Positions 26,219 through 35,158 of a stretch of DNA of 38,025 bases are shown here, in pieces (position 1 is the stretch's first letter; every line of letters starts with the position of its first letter). Location: positions 1-38,025 of the forward strand of contig DHIO01000046.1 in the NCBI GenBank assembly GCA_002403855.1. The letters run 5' to 3'. The translations under genes were made by a program, and so were the position numbers. Origin of the DNA: Acidimicrobiia bacterium UBA4744 (GTDB lineage Bacteria; Actinomycetota; Acidimicrobiia; Spongiisociales; UBA4744). The notes below the pieces were generated by a model. It searched no databases and had not been told where the DNA came from. It saw only the letters and a list, made by a program, of their open reading frames with translations.

Positions 26219-26790
26219 GACCTCTCAGCTACCACCATCCTCGATGCCCACCCCCACCGGAACTAGAGGCCAACGACCCGTCACAGACGTCCGTCACCAG
26301 GCAGCCCCAGGCCGACCGGGCCCGGTCCTGCACGCCGGGACAGGGTGGTAGGGGTGGTGCTCCAGAGACTTCGGCGGATGGACGGCAGAGAGGTGCGAGG
26401 TGACCCCGACCTGGCAGCCGACCTCCAGAATGCCTGCCAATCAGACGTTCACACCAACCGGAACCGTATGGCAAACACCGACCCAGGTGCCCGAAGGTAG
26501 AAGTACGTTCGGCCCCGATGTCTCGCCGGAATCGGCCTGTAACTCGGCTGCAACCGACCGCGGAGGAAGCACATCTTCTCGAACGCCGACCCGACTGGCG
26601 GACGTACCTCCTCCAACGCTTCGCTCGTGGGGACGGTGTAGGCGTGCACCGGCCGGGCCGCCTCTGGTCCGGGTGGAGGGTGGCAAATCCTACGAACCTC
26701 ACTGGACCCGTCTTGCAGGGCGCTCGGGCCTGCCGGATAGGGGCGGGGGTCTGAGATCATTGGCGTCAACTGACTGAGGTGGAGGTGTTG
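26219..26790. other. Intergenic region between divergent genes
   Basis: About 570 bases between the discoidin-like gene and the broken M28 peptidase. Frames exist on both strands but are Arg/Cys-rich, lack good ribosome-binding sites and match nothing recognised. It may be eroded coding DNA, in keeping with the decayed genes that follow. Confidence 0.45.
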
Positions 26791-27982
26791 GTGGTTGATG
26801 TGTTGTCGGTTGTCGACCGTTTGTGTTCGGTCGTTCCGGATCGTCGTCCCGGAAGTGCCGGAAACCGCGAGGCGGTCGATCTCGTTGCCCGACTGTTGGG
26901 GAGCGCCGGGTGGGATGTGTCGACACCCGAGTTCGACTGCCTGGACTGGGTCGGCGGTGATGGCTCGGTTGAGATCTGCGACGAGACTATTCAGGTGGTA
27001 CCCAGCCCGTACGGGTTGGGGGTCGATGCGGTCGGTCCTCTTCGTGTCGTGACTGGGTTGGTGGACCTCTCTCGCCCGGACCTTGCCGGAGCAGTCGTGG
27101 CGGTCACGGGCGACCTGGTGGCGGAACCGATGACTCCGAAGTCCTTCCCGTTCTACGGATCCGACGAGCACACGGCGATCATTGCGGCCCTCGAAGCGGC
27201 CCAGCCGGTGGCAGTCGTCGCAGCGACGGGGAAGCACCCGGAGCTTTGTGGAGCGCTTGACCCATTCCCATGGATTGAGGACGGCGACTTCGATGTTCCG
27301 GCAGCTGCGGTGCGTCCCGACGACGCCCGGGTGCCTGGTTGGGTTGGAAGGGCAGTCCGCTCACGTGAAGATTGAGGCGACTCGAATCCCGTCGAGAGCA
27401 CGGAATGTCGTTGCTCGACGGGGACCGCAGGATCAAAGAGTGACCGTGTGCGCCCACATCGACACCAAGCCCGGCACTCCCGGAGCAGTCGACAACGCAG
27501 CCGGGGTTGCAACGCTGGTTCTCTTGGCGGACCGGTTGCGCCCGTTTGACGAGCTGCCCATTGGTGTGGAGCTACTCGCTGTGAACGGCGAAGACCATTT
27601 CGCTGCGGCGGGCGAGGTGGCATGGCTAACCGCCAATCGTGATCAGTTGGATGCGATCGAGCTGTTCATCAACATAGATGGCGCCGGATACCACAGAGGT
27701 CGCTCGGCCTACTCGTTCTACAACGTCGATGACCGACGCTCGACTATTGCCAAAGGACTGTTCGGGAGTATTGATGATCTCGTCGAGGGGCCGCCCTGGT
27801 ACCAGAGCGATCATGCCATCCTTGCCATGCAGGGCAGGCCGGCCCTTGCGTTCACCACAGAACTATTCGACGAGATGCTTGTCGAGCTGTTTCATGCAGC
27901 CACAGACACGATCGACCAGGTATCAGCCGATCGGATAACCAGCCTCGCCACGGCCCTCCAACGTCTCATCACCGGGTGGTAG
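26791..27982 (+). pseudogene. M28-type aminopeptidase broken by a frameshift
   Basis: Two adjacent frames together make one M28-like zinc peptidase of about 397 residues. The first, from a GTG at 26791 with GGAGG at 26781, carries the N-terminal part (RRPGSAGNREAVDLVARLL to DVPAAAVRPDDARV) and stops at 27375. The +1 frame carries on from LVGLEGQSAHVKIEATR and holds the metal ligands: AHIDTKPGTPGAVDNAAGV, NGEDHF, FINIDGAG and QSDHAILAM. The switch point lies near 27334, where one extra base in a GCC would explain the shift. All catalytic residues survive in the second part, so the break may be recent or a sequence error. The role was probably cytoplasmic peptide processing; no signal peptide is seen. 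Confidence 0.85.
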
Positions 27983-28157
27983 ACAGCCGGCCCGGCTCAT
28001 TGCCCGCACAGAATGGCCACATCGAGCGCTCCGTCGGCCCACCGCCCACCCGGTGGACGCGCCGGCTTGTTGCCTTGCCGTCACACCCGCCCACCCTTCC
28101 CTGCATTGACCCGGGAGATCTCTGCGACGGACCTCGTGGGAGTCGTGAACCTCAAAG

Positions 28158-28740
28158 ATGGGGCTCTATGCAGCATTCGGGCCGGCCGCCACGACCGGTT
28201 TGCGCCGCGGCGAAGTGCCGGGGCTTCGATGGTCGATCGATGTGGAGCTGTCCCAGGTGGCGGTGAACCAAACCCCTGTGACGGTTGAGGTTCGGGCATC
28301 GACGCCGAAGAGCGCCAAAGGCCGGAGGTCTGTGGATTTGGACTCGGGCGCAGCACGCGTTCTCCGTGAGCATGCTGGAGGCCGGACCGAAGATATCGAG
28401 GCTATCGCGACCGGAGTTTGGGATTTGGTTTCAATGGTGAGATTGGTCGGCCGGTACACGCCAACCCCTTCACGAAACCCGTCGGGGTATGTGGCCGAGG
28501 CCGCGCTCCCTCGCCTTCGCCTTCATGATCTGCGACACACCCGCGCCACCTTGACTTTGAAGTCAGGGCGGCATGCCAAGGTGAGCGGTTGGGGCATGCA
28601 ACCGTGGAGTTCACCTGGATGTCTACTCCCACGTGGTGCCGGGGATGCCGAGGCACCTTGCGGAGCAGTTAGGGGACATGGTGTTGGGAAGCTCGGTAGA
28701 AGATCGCGGAAGAACCGAACCCCCGGTCGGCGAGAACTGA
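28158..28740 (+). pseudogene. Tyrosine recombinase (integrase) remnant
   Basis: The C-terminal catalytic half of a phage/ICE-type integrase with frameshifts. TTGLRRGEVPGLRWS holds the first catalytic Arg, TPKSAKGRRSVDLD the beta-strand Lys, and LRLHDLRHTRATL the H-x-x-R pair. After two frame changes come ERLGHATVEFT (28583-28615) and DVYSHVVPGMPRHLAEQLGD with the nucleophile Tyr codon at 28624-28626. The last frame ends at TGA 28738-28740. The N-terminal arm-binding and core-binding regions are missing or unrecognisable. It lies 22 bases from the 3' end of tRNA-Asn, the usual place for an integrase of an element inserted in a tRNA gene. Confidence 0.85.
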
Positions 28741-28762
28741 TCCGCTGACCTGGGGTTTTCGG

Positions 28763-28835
28763 CTCCGGGGGTGGGACTCGAACCCACAACCTACGGATTA
28801 ACAGTCCGGTGCTCTGCCAATTGAGCTACCCCGGA
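28763..28835 (-). tRNA. tRNA-Asn(GTT)
   Basis: A 73-base cloverleaf. The acceptor stem is TCCGGGG with CCCCGGA and discriminator G, the D-arm is GCTC-AATTGGCA-GAGC, and the anticodon loop is CTGTTAA with anticodon GTT. The T-arm is GTGGG-TTCGAGT-CCCAC. The outermost anticodon-stem pair is C-T, a mismatch where many tRNA-Asn have G-T. CCA is not encoded. Confidence 0.96.
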
Positions 28836-28906
28836 AGGGGCTTCGAGCACGGGATGGTACCACCGTGTGCCAGAATCGAATACTCAACGAGAACACGGAG
28901 ATGAGC

Positions 28907-29119
28907 ATGAAGTTCCGTTTCGGCATGATCCTGGGGTTCATAACGGGCTACGTCCTCGGGGCCAAAGCCGGCCGGGCTCGGTATGAGCAGATCGTCCGCT
29001 CCCTTGGGCGACTGATGGGGACCGAACCGGTCCAGCGGGCTACCGAACGCGGGCGAGAGTATCTAGGGAACGGAATGACGGCGGCGTCAGAACGGATTCG
29101 CTCAACGGTTGAGAAGTGA
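28907..29119 (+). CDS. YtxH-like small membrane protein
   Basis: A 70-residue protein starting MKFRFGMILGFITGYVLGAK: one short membrane segment with glycine spacing, then KAGRARYEQI and an amphipathic helical tail. This is the pattern of YtxH/gas-vesicle-like small proteins of actinobacteria, whose role is uncertain. The ATG at 28907 has GGAG six bases upstream, better placed than for the ATG at 28901. Confidence 0.75.
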   Translation: MKFRFGMILGFITGYVLGAKAGRARYEQIVRSLGRLMGTEPVQRATERGREYLGNGMTAASERIRSTVEK

Positions 29120-29198
29120 GTCCAGGGTTCCCGGTCTCCCGGTTTCAGGTTCGGGGTCCGGCCGTCGGTCGCCACTGGTCGTGAGTACTACGAGCCCC

Positions 29199-30338
29199 TC
29201 ATGCTTCGCCCAGGAATCCTTCCAGGCGTTTCGACCGGGCCGGGTGACGGAGCTTGGCAAGCGCCTTGGTTTCCAACTGGCGAATCCGTTCCCGCGTCAC
29301 CTCGAAGTGGTTACCAACCTCTTCGAGAGTGCGAACCTTGCCGTCGTCGAGCCCGAACCGCATGATGATCACCTGCCGCTCGCGCTCGTTCAGGTCCTCG
29401 AGCGCCCGGGCTACATACTCCTGAAGCAGCTTGAAAGCGGCCGCCTCTACCGGCACGACTGCTTCGGTGTCTTCGACGAAATCGCCCAGAGTTGAATCCT
29501 CTTCCTCGCCCAGCGGAGTCTCGAGAGAAACCGGATCTTGAGCGATTTGCCTCAGCTCCGTCACTTTGCCGGGTGCCACCTCCATCTCAGCGGCAATCTC
29601 ATCGATCGTGGGTTCCCGGCCGAGATCCTGCATCAGCGCCCGCTGGACCTGAGCCAGCTTGTTGATCGTCTCCACCATGTGCACCGGAACCCGGATAGTT
29701 CGGGCTTGATCCGCAAGGGCTCTCGTCACTGATTGGCGGATCCACCACGTCGCGTAGGTAGAGAACTTGAAGCCTTTCCGGTAGTCGAACTTGTCCACCG
29801 CCCGCATCAACCCCAGATTGCCTTCCTGGATGAGGTCCAACAGTGGCATCCCACGCCCCACGTACTTCTTGGCAATCGACACCACCAAACGCAGGTTTGC
29901 CTCCACCAAGCGACGCTGGGCAGCTTCCCCGTTCCGCACCGTGAGTTCGAGAATGCTCCGGTCTTCGGCGCTGAGGACCGACGGCGAATCTGCCGAGACC
30001 TTCGCAGCAGCGCGCAATCCCGCCTCGTTCTGCATGGCAAGCTCGACTTCCTGCTGGGGAGTCAGAAGCGGAACTCGCCCGATTTCCTGCAAGTACATAC
30101 GGACGGGGTCCGACACGGCTACCAGCTCTTCGACGGGAAGAGGCGCAGCGTCGAGCGCGTCGGGACCGTCTTCCTCGATTCGAATATCCCGACTTCGTAG
30201 CTGGTCGAAAGCTTCCTCGAAGGACTCGGCCGGGGCCTCGTCTTCGAGCAGCTCCTGCTGGATTTCGGCAACGGTGAGAAATCCGCGCTGCTGTGCTCGG
30301 CGAGCGAGCACCTCGACCGTTTCTTGGTTGGGTGACAC
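29199..30338 (-). CDS. rpoD: Primary sigma factor of RNA polymerase
   Basis: A 379-residue sigma-70 group 1 factor. Region 1.2 includes DPVRMYLQEIGRVPLLT (77-93), and region 2 includes NLRLVVSIAKKYVGRGMPLL. The -10 recognition block is KFSTYATWWIRQ (191-202). Region 3 follows, and region 4.2, RTLEEVGNHFEVTRERIRQLE, reads the -35 box. It keeps all landmarks of the housekeeping factor (SigA/HrdB). The GTG at 30338 directly follows the dnaG stop, with AGGGGA seven bases upstream, so the two are co-transcribed as in the classical macromolecular-synthesis operon. Consensus-like promoters in this window should be its targets. Confidence 0.97.
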   Translation of the reverse strand: MSPNQETVEVLARRAQQRGFLTVAEIQQELLEDEAPAESFEEAFDQLRSRDIRIEEDGPDALDAAPLPVEELVAVSDPVRMYLQEIGRVPLLTPQQEVELAMQNEAGLRAAAKVSADSPSVLSAEDRSILELTVRNGEAAQRRLVEANLRLVVSIAKKYVGRGMPLLDLIQEGNLGLMRAVDKFDYRKGFKFSTYATWWIRQSVTRALADQARTIRVPVHMVETINKLAQVQRALMQDLGREPTIDEIAAEMEVAPGKVTELRQIAQDPVSLETPLGEEEDSTLGDFVEDTEAVVPVEAAAFKLLQEYVARALEDLNERERQVIIMRFGLDDGKVRTLEEVGNHFEVTRERIRQLETKALAKLRHPARSKRLEGFLGEA

Positions 30339-32108
30339 CTACCGGTCCCCTAGTTCGCGCTTCGTCCGCTCCAAAGCTATCAACTGTTCGAACATCGTGG
30401 AATAGGTTTCCGGTTCTTCGGACGGATCCGTGCGGTCGAGCACGTGACGCAACTCGGCAATATCTCGCTCGATTCGCCAGGCTCGGAGCCGGTCTACGAG
30501 GGCGGGCGGGTCGCTGATCGGCAAAGCATCCAACGCGAGGGCGCGCAGCAGCGCCGGCGGCCCGGCATCGCCTTCTCCTATGAGCGCGGCCAGATCCGGA
30601 GGTTCTCCCGCGGGCAAGCCGGCGACGGCAGGCGCCAGCAGAAGGTATGCGTCCCTGAACACACCGTCCGTGAAGAGGGAAGCGTCGATTTCGGTGTCAC
30701 CAAGCCGCGCGTCGTTGGCAAGCAAAGCCCGAAGCAATTCCCTCTCGGCACGTTCGACCCCGCTTCGCCGGCGAGGTTCCGAGTCCGGTGGTTGGTCTTC
30801 TGCCCTTCCAGCATCAGATTCTCCCCTGATCTCCGCGACGACCAGGTCGAAATCGGTTCCCACTCGACGGGCCACGAACCGGGCATACTCGCGCCGAACC
30901 AGATCGTCCCGCTGCCGAGCGATCAGACTCGCTGCGGCGCGCACGGCTCGCGCCCGCCCTTCCGGCTCGGCGAGATCGAACCGCTCCAACTCCCGAGTGA
31001 GTCGGAACTGCAGAAGCGGCTGCGATTCCTCGACTGCGTCCCGCATCACCTGCAGCTCTCCGGCCCGGACCAGGTCTGCCGGATCCTTTCCCTCCGGCAT
31101 GACCGCCACTCGTAGATCCAGGTTGAGCTTCACCGGAATCTCCAGTTCATCACCCCGGATTGCGGCTCCCGCTCCAGCTTGATCGGCATCGAATGCCAGA
31201 ACCACTCGCTCGGCGAACCGACGAAGAAGATCGAAATGCTCCTCTCCAAGAGCAGTTCCGCAGGTGGCAACAGCTTGCGGCAGGCCTGCCAGGTGCAACC
31301 CGATCACATCGGTGTATCCCTCGACAACCAGCGAAAACCCAGCCCGCGTGATGTCCGGTTTCGCCCAGTTCAGTCCGTAGAGCAGCCGGGCCTTCTGGTA
31401 GATGCGGGTCTCGGGCGAATTGAGATACTTTGGTCCCTCCCCTTCCAGGAGACGGGCCCCGAACCCGACCGGCTCACCCCGCAGATCGAAGATCGGAAAC
31501 ATCACCCGGCCCCGGAACCAATCACGCAATCGCCCCCGACTCGACCGAACGGCCAACCCGGCGTCGATCATCACCTTCTCGGGTACGCCTGCTTCACGAA
31601 GATGGATGACGAGCTCATCCCACAACTCCCCGCCGGGGGCGTAGCCCAGCAGGAACCGATCAATGACCTCAACGTCGTAGCCGCGCCCCCGCAGATACGA
31701 ACGCGCTCCCCCGGCGTCGTGCCCTTTCTTGAGTCGCTGGTGGTAGAAGTCGACCGCCCGCCGGGTGGCCTCGATGAGCAATTCCCGGTCTCCCCTGCGG
31801 CGGACGGCCTCGGGGTCACGCTGCAAGGCGATGCCCGCCCGGGAGGCCAGTTGCTCGACGGCCTCGGAGAAGTCGAGACCCTGAGTCTCCTGCACGAACT
31901 TGAACACATCCCCGCCGGCCTGACAGCCAAAACAGTGGTAGAGGCCCTGGCCGACGTCGATCGATAGGGATGGGGTCTTCTCCTGATGAAAGGGACAAAT
32001 GGCGGTGAAGGTGCGGCCGCGTTTGCGGACCGTCGTAACACCCTCGAGGAGCTCGACGATGTTGGTCGCGTGACGGACCCGTTCGATGTCTTCCCTGCGA
32101 AAGGCCAT
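30339..32108 (-). CDS. dnaG: DNA primase
   Basis: A 589-residue replication primase that makes RNA primers for DNA synthesis. The N-terminal zinc finger has ligands C38, H41, C59 and C62 (CPFHQEKTPS and HCFGCQAGGD). The RNA-polymerase core holds the TOPRIM motifs EGYTD (263-267) and DAD (307-309). The C-terminal helicase-binding part is shorter and Arg/Asp-rich. The ATG at 32108 has no ribosome-binding site; a TACACT -10 box lies seven bases before it, which points to a leaderless transcript. It is first in the dnaG-rpoD unit and divergent from the sucrose-phosphate synthase gene. Confidence 0.96.
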   Translation of the reverse strand: MAFRREDIERVRHATNIVELLEGVTTVRKRGRTFTAICPFHQEKTPSLSIDVGQGLYHCFGCQAGGDVFKFVQETQGLDFSEAVEQLASRAGIALQRDPEAVRRRGDRELLIEATRRAVDFYHQRLKKGHDAGGARSYLRGRGYDVEVIDRFLLGYAPGGELWDELVIHLREAGVPEKVMIDAGLAVRSSRGRLRDWFRGRVMFPIFDLRGEPVGFGARLLEGEGPKYLNSPETRIYQKARLLYGLNWAKPDITRAGFSLVVEGYTDVIGLHLAGLPQAVATCGTALGEEHFDLLRRFAERVVLAFDADQAGAGAAIRGDELEIPVKLNLDLRVAVMPEGKDPADLVRAGELQVMRDAVEESQPLLQFRLTRELERFDLAEPEGRARAVRAAASLIARQRDDLVRREYARFVARRVGTDFDLVVAEIRGESDAGRAEDQPPDSEPRRRSGVERAERELLRALLANDARLGDTEIDASLFTDGVFRDAYLLLAPAVAGLPAGEPPDLAALIGEGDAGPPALLRALALDALPISDPPALVDRLRAWRIERDIAELRHVLDRTDPSEEPETYSTMFEQLIALERTKRELGDR

Positions 32109-32115
32109 GGCTGCG

Positions 32116-32121
32116 AGTGTA
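32116..32121 (-). promoter_or_regulatory. -10 box for leaderless dnaG-rpoD transcript
   Basis: TACACT on the minus strand, seven bases before the dnaG ATG, fits the TANNNT box of leaderless actinobacterial promoters. No ribosome-binding site is present, and no clear -35 box is seen at 17-18 bases. Confidence 0.55.
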
Positions 32122-32175
32122 GAGGGGCGATGCGTCAAGGATTCGGAGACGTCTCCAAGCCCGTAGAATCGCGAG

Positions 32176-33645
32176 ATGCACCTGGCGTTCCTCAACCCGC
32201 AGGGAAACTTCGACCGCGCCGATTCTTACTGGACGGAACACCCCGACTTCGGCGGACAGCTCGTCTATGTGAAGCAGGTGGCGCTCGCTCTGGGTGCGGC
32301 CGGACACCGGGTCGACATCCTCACGCGATTGATCGTCGATGCGGATTGGCCGGAGTTCGCCCATCCCGAGGACCGGTACGAAGACGCCCCGTCGGTTCGA
32401 ATCATTCGCCTCCCGGCCGGCGACACCGATGGCTTCCTGCGCAAGGAAGACCTCTGGCCGTTCCTGGTCCGCGACTGGGTTCCCAACATCCTCCGCTTCT
32501 ACGACGGGAAGCTTCCCAACGCCTTCACCGGCCACTACGGCGACGGCGGCGTGGCCGGGGTATTGCTTCGTCGGACGACCGGGGCCCCGTTCACGTTCAC
32601 CGCCCACTCTCTGGGCGCCCAGAAGCTGGACAAGCTCGGCGCCGGTCCCGACAACCTGGCGACGCTCGACGCCCAGTACCACTTCAGGTACCGCCTCGCC
32701 GCCGAACGTCTGGCTATGAACCACGCCGGAGTGATCATCACCAGCACCGTCGGCGAACGGCTCGAACAGTACGGTCATCGCGCCTACGAAGGGGCGGTCG
32801 ACGTTGCGGACGATTCTCGCTTCGCGGTCGTGCCGCCGGGCGTCGATCTGTCGGTGTTCGGCGCCGACACCACCGCACCCGACGAAGGGACCGTCCGGCA
32901 AGTCGTCGACCATCGTCTGGCCCGTGACATCGCTCCCGACCGGCTGCACCTCCCGGCGGTGGTGGCGTCCAGCCGATTGGACCCGAAGAAGAACCACCTC
33001 GACCTCGTTCGAGCCTTCGCCGTTTCCGGGCCGCTGCGAGAGGCCGCCAACCTCGTGATCATCACCGGCTCCCTCGATGACCCCCTCCGCAGCGACGAAG
33101 GAGCCGGCGAGACCGAACGGCAAGTGCTGGCCGGCGTCAGGAGCACCGTCGAAGAAGGAGGACTGTCGGGAAAGGTGAGCGCCTTCTCAATCCGCGGACA
33201 ATCGTCGCTGGCGGCGGCCTACCGCTACTTGGCCGCTCGCCGTTCGGTCTTTGCCCTCACCGCCCTCCACGAGCCATTCGGCCTGGCGCCCCTCGAGGCC
33301 GCCGCGGCCGGACTTCCGGTGGTGGCCACCAAGAACGGTGGGCCGTCCGAGAGTCTGCGGGACGACTCGACCGAGTACGGAGTGCTGGTCGACCCCGAAG
33401 ACCCCCGCGAGATTGCCGCCGGTCTCCAACGCGCCCTGGGCTCCGAGTGGGAAGACTTCGCCCGATTGGGAAGGCAACGAGTACTCGACCGGTACACATG
33501 GGACCGTTCTGCCGCCGGATACGTGGAAGCGATCGAGCAGGCGGTCACGTCGCCGGACCGCACCCTGCTGCCGATCGACCCTTTCTTCCAGAACCCGGAG
33601 AGGCTGCTCGGCATCGAACGGCTCGAAGCATACTTCCCGGGCTGA
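32176..33645 (+). CDS. Sucrose-phosphate synthase (GT4)
   Basis: A 489-residue retaining glycosyltransferase that would join UDP- or ADP-glucose to fructose 6-phosphate, giving sucrose 6-phosphate. The N-terminal domain opens with LAFLNPQGNFDRADSYWTEH, then PDFGGQLVYVKQVALALG (sugar-acceptor loop) and TGHYGDGGVAGVLL. The C-terminal domain has SSRLDPKKNH and the nucleotide-sugar motif ALHEPFGLAPLEA (E-x7-E), then TKNGGPSES. From memory this matches the Halothermothrix orenii enzyme closely along its length. No sucrose-phosphatase domain is fused and none lies nearby. The start is the ATG at 32176, without an obvious ribosome-binding site. Mannosylfructose-phosphate synthase is a less likely alternative. 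Confidence 0.9.
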   Translation: MHLAFLNPQGNFDRADSYWTEHPDFGGQLVYVKQVALALGAAGHRVDILTRLIVDADWPEFAHPEDRYEDAPSVRIIRLPAGDTDGFLRKEDLWPFLVRDWVPNILRFYDGKLPNAFTGHYGDGGVAGVLLRRTTGAPFTFTAHSLGAQKLDKLGAGPDNLATLDAQYHFRYRLAAERLAMNHAGVIITSTVGERLEQYGHRAYEGAVDVADDSRFAVVPPGVDLSVFGADTTAPDEGTVRQVVDHRLARDIAPDRLHLPAVVASSRLDPKKNHLDLVRAFAVSGPLREAANLVIITGSLDDPLRSDEGAGETERQVLAGVRSTVEEGGLSGKVSAFSIRGQSSLAAAYRYLAARRSVFALTALHEPFGLAPLEAAAAGLPVVATKNGGPSESLRDDSTEYGVLVDPEDPREIAAGLQRALGSEWEDFARLGRQRVLDRYTWDRSAAGYVEAIEQAVTSPDRTLLPIDPFFQNPERLLGIERLEAYFPG

Positions 33646-33654
33646 ACCGGCCCG

Positions 33655-34182
33655 TCAGTCGGGTTGGGACGGAGTGGACTTCCGCTCCATGACCGAATCG
33701 GCCACGCCTACCGCCAGGAACGGCAGCATCGCACCACCGACGAGAGCCGCGTCGGACGCGAACTGAACGAGAACGAGTGTGTAGACGGCGACGAGCGACA
33801 CCGCAATGATCCGCGATTTCGTGGTGTGCTCCTCCTCGGCCCGAACCGTGACCACCGCCCCGGCTCCAAAACCTGCCACCAGACCGGTCACAATATCCAA
33901 CGCAGCGATGGGGATCCCTATGACCAACCACAGACCCATCGCCTTCAGAACCGCTACGGACGCCCTCGAATGACGGGTCAGAAACGCCGCCACCAGGAAA
34001 ACGAACGGCACCAGCGCCAAACCGAGGGCGAGCGGCGGACCGGGGTCGGGGCCGTCTTCGGTTGAACCCGCGACGAAAGCGAAGAGAATGAACGAGTAGC
34101 TGATCAGGGTCGCCACCGTGGCGATGGCGATGGCAAACCACTTGCGGCGCGGCGTCAGGACGTTGCGATCGTCACTTACCAT
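33655..34182 (-). CDS. Integral membrane protein, unknown function
   Basis: A 175-residue protein with four to five hydrophobic segments: about 14-38, 51-69, 80-110 and 124-160. A short charged loop, RAEEEHTTKSR, lies in the second half. It is not recognised. The ATG at 34182 has no ribosome-binding site, but a TACGCT box lies six bases before it, which suggests a leaderless transcript. It sits between the convergent sucrose-phosphate synthase and the downstream end of the agl operon. Confidence 0.65.
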   Translation of the reverse strand: MVSDDRNVLTPRRKWFAIAIATVATLISYSFILFAFVAGSTEDGPDPGPPLALGLALVPFVFLVAAFLTRHSRASVAVLKAMGLWLVIGIPIAALDIVTGLVAGFGAGAVVTVRAEEEHTTKSRIIAVSLVAVYTLVLVQFASDAALVGGAMLPFLAVGVADSVMERKSTPSQPD

Positions 34183-34188
34183 CCGGCC

Positions 34189-34194
34189 AGCGTA
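34189..34194 (-). promoter_or_regulatory. -10 box for leaderless transcript of membrane protein gene
   Basis: TACGCT on the minus strand, six bases before the ATG at 34182, matches TANNNT. There is no Shine-Dalgarno sequence in between. Confidence 0.45.
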
Positions 34195-34216
34195 GCTTCC
34201 CGCTCGACGGAGATCG

Positions 34217-35158
34217 TCAGCCCTTCACCGAACCGGCAGTCAAACCTCGCACGAAATAGCGTTGGAGCGCAAAGAACACCGTCAGAGGAAGCACCATGGT
34301 CAGGAACGCTCCCGAGGTCAGAAGGTGCCACGCTTCACCACGGGTTCCATTCAATTCGGCCAGTGCTTGCGTCAACACCCGCACGTCCCTGGTGCCGCCC
34401 AAGAACACCAGTGCCACCAGGAAGTCGTTCCACACCCAGAGGAACTGGAAGATCGCAAACGAGGCCAGCGCCGGTACCGAGAGCGGAACGATCAGCTTCC
34501 GGAAGATGGTGAAGTGGTCCGCACCATCGATCTGAGCGGATTCGATCGTCGAAGCGGGGAGTTGCCCGATGTAGTTGCGCAGCAGGTAGGTCGCCAGCGG
34601 CAACCCAAACCCGGTGTGAGCCAGCCAGACCGCCATATAGGTTCCGTTCAGATCCAGGTCGGGGAAGACGGTGACCCCTCCGATCATCGCGCCCTGGCTG
34701 TAGAGCTTCAGAATCGGAATGAGTGCCATCTGCAGCGGTACGACCAGCAGACCGACCACCACGACGAACATGATCTGCCGCCCGCGGAACTCCATCCAGG
34801 AAAACGCGTAGGCAGCAAACGCGGCAATGGTGATGGGGATCACCGTCGCCGGCACGGCGACCGCAATGCTGTTGAGGAACGCGTTGCCGAATCCCTCCGA
34901 CGTGAGCACGTCCTCGTAGTTGGCGAGTGTCCACTCAGCTGAATCGAAGATGTTGGCCGTCCACCAACCGGTGGTGCTGACCAGGTTGGGCTCCCGGAAC
35001 GAACTGACCAGCAATCCAATCGTGGGGATCAACCACGCAATGACAATGATGAGGACGGCCAGTTTGACCGGCCAACGGTCCCAGAGGCGACGGAAGAAAC
35101 CAGGTCTGCGGACTTCGGCAGCTTCTCTTTCCGTCGCACGAGAAGTCGTGGCAGTCAT
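34217..35158 (-). CDS. aglG: Alpha-glucoside ABC importer permease, AglG/MalG type
   Basis: A 313-residue membrane permease with six hydrophobic segments starting at LAVLIIVIAWLIPTIGLLV. The EAA loop reads ESAQIDGADHFTIFRK. The soluble stretch after the first segment (FREPNLVSTTGWW to TLANYEDVL) is of normal AglG length. The ATG at 35158 overlaps the stop of the preceding permease (ATGA), with GGAGG seven bases upstream. It is the last gene of the three-gene importer operon; no ATPase follows. Confidence 0.9.
   Translation of the reverse strand: MTATTSRATEREAAEVRRPGFFRRLWDRWPVKLAVLIIVIAWLIPTIGLLVSSFREPNLVSTTGWWTANIFDSAEWTLANYEDVLTSEGFGNAFLNSIAVAVPATVIPITIAAFAAYAFSWMEFRGRQIMFVVVVGLLVVPLQMALIPILKLYSQGAMIGGVTVFPDLDLNGTYMAVWLAHTGFGLPLATYLLRNYIGQLPASTIESAQIDGADHFTIFRKLIVPLSVPALASFAIFQFLWVWNDFLVALVFLGGTRDVRVLTQALAELNGTRGEAWHLLTSGAFLTMVLPLTVFFALQRYFVRGLTAGSVKG

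Noticed and set aside
26229..26702. 157-residue minus-strand frame before the discoidin-like gene
   Set aside because: Arg/Cys-rich, weak start, no recognisable feature; treated as non-coding.
27325..27345. Programmed frameshift in the M28 gene
   Set aside because: No slippery run or stimulatory stem-loop is visible and other genes nearby are decayed, so mutation or sequence error is more likely.
31816..33123. 435-codon minus-strand frame spanning dnaG and the sucrose-phosphate synthase
   Set aside because: It crosses two well-supported genes in other frames and has no recognisable domain.
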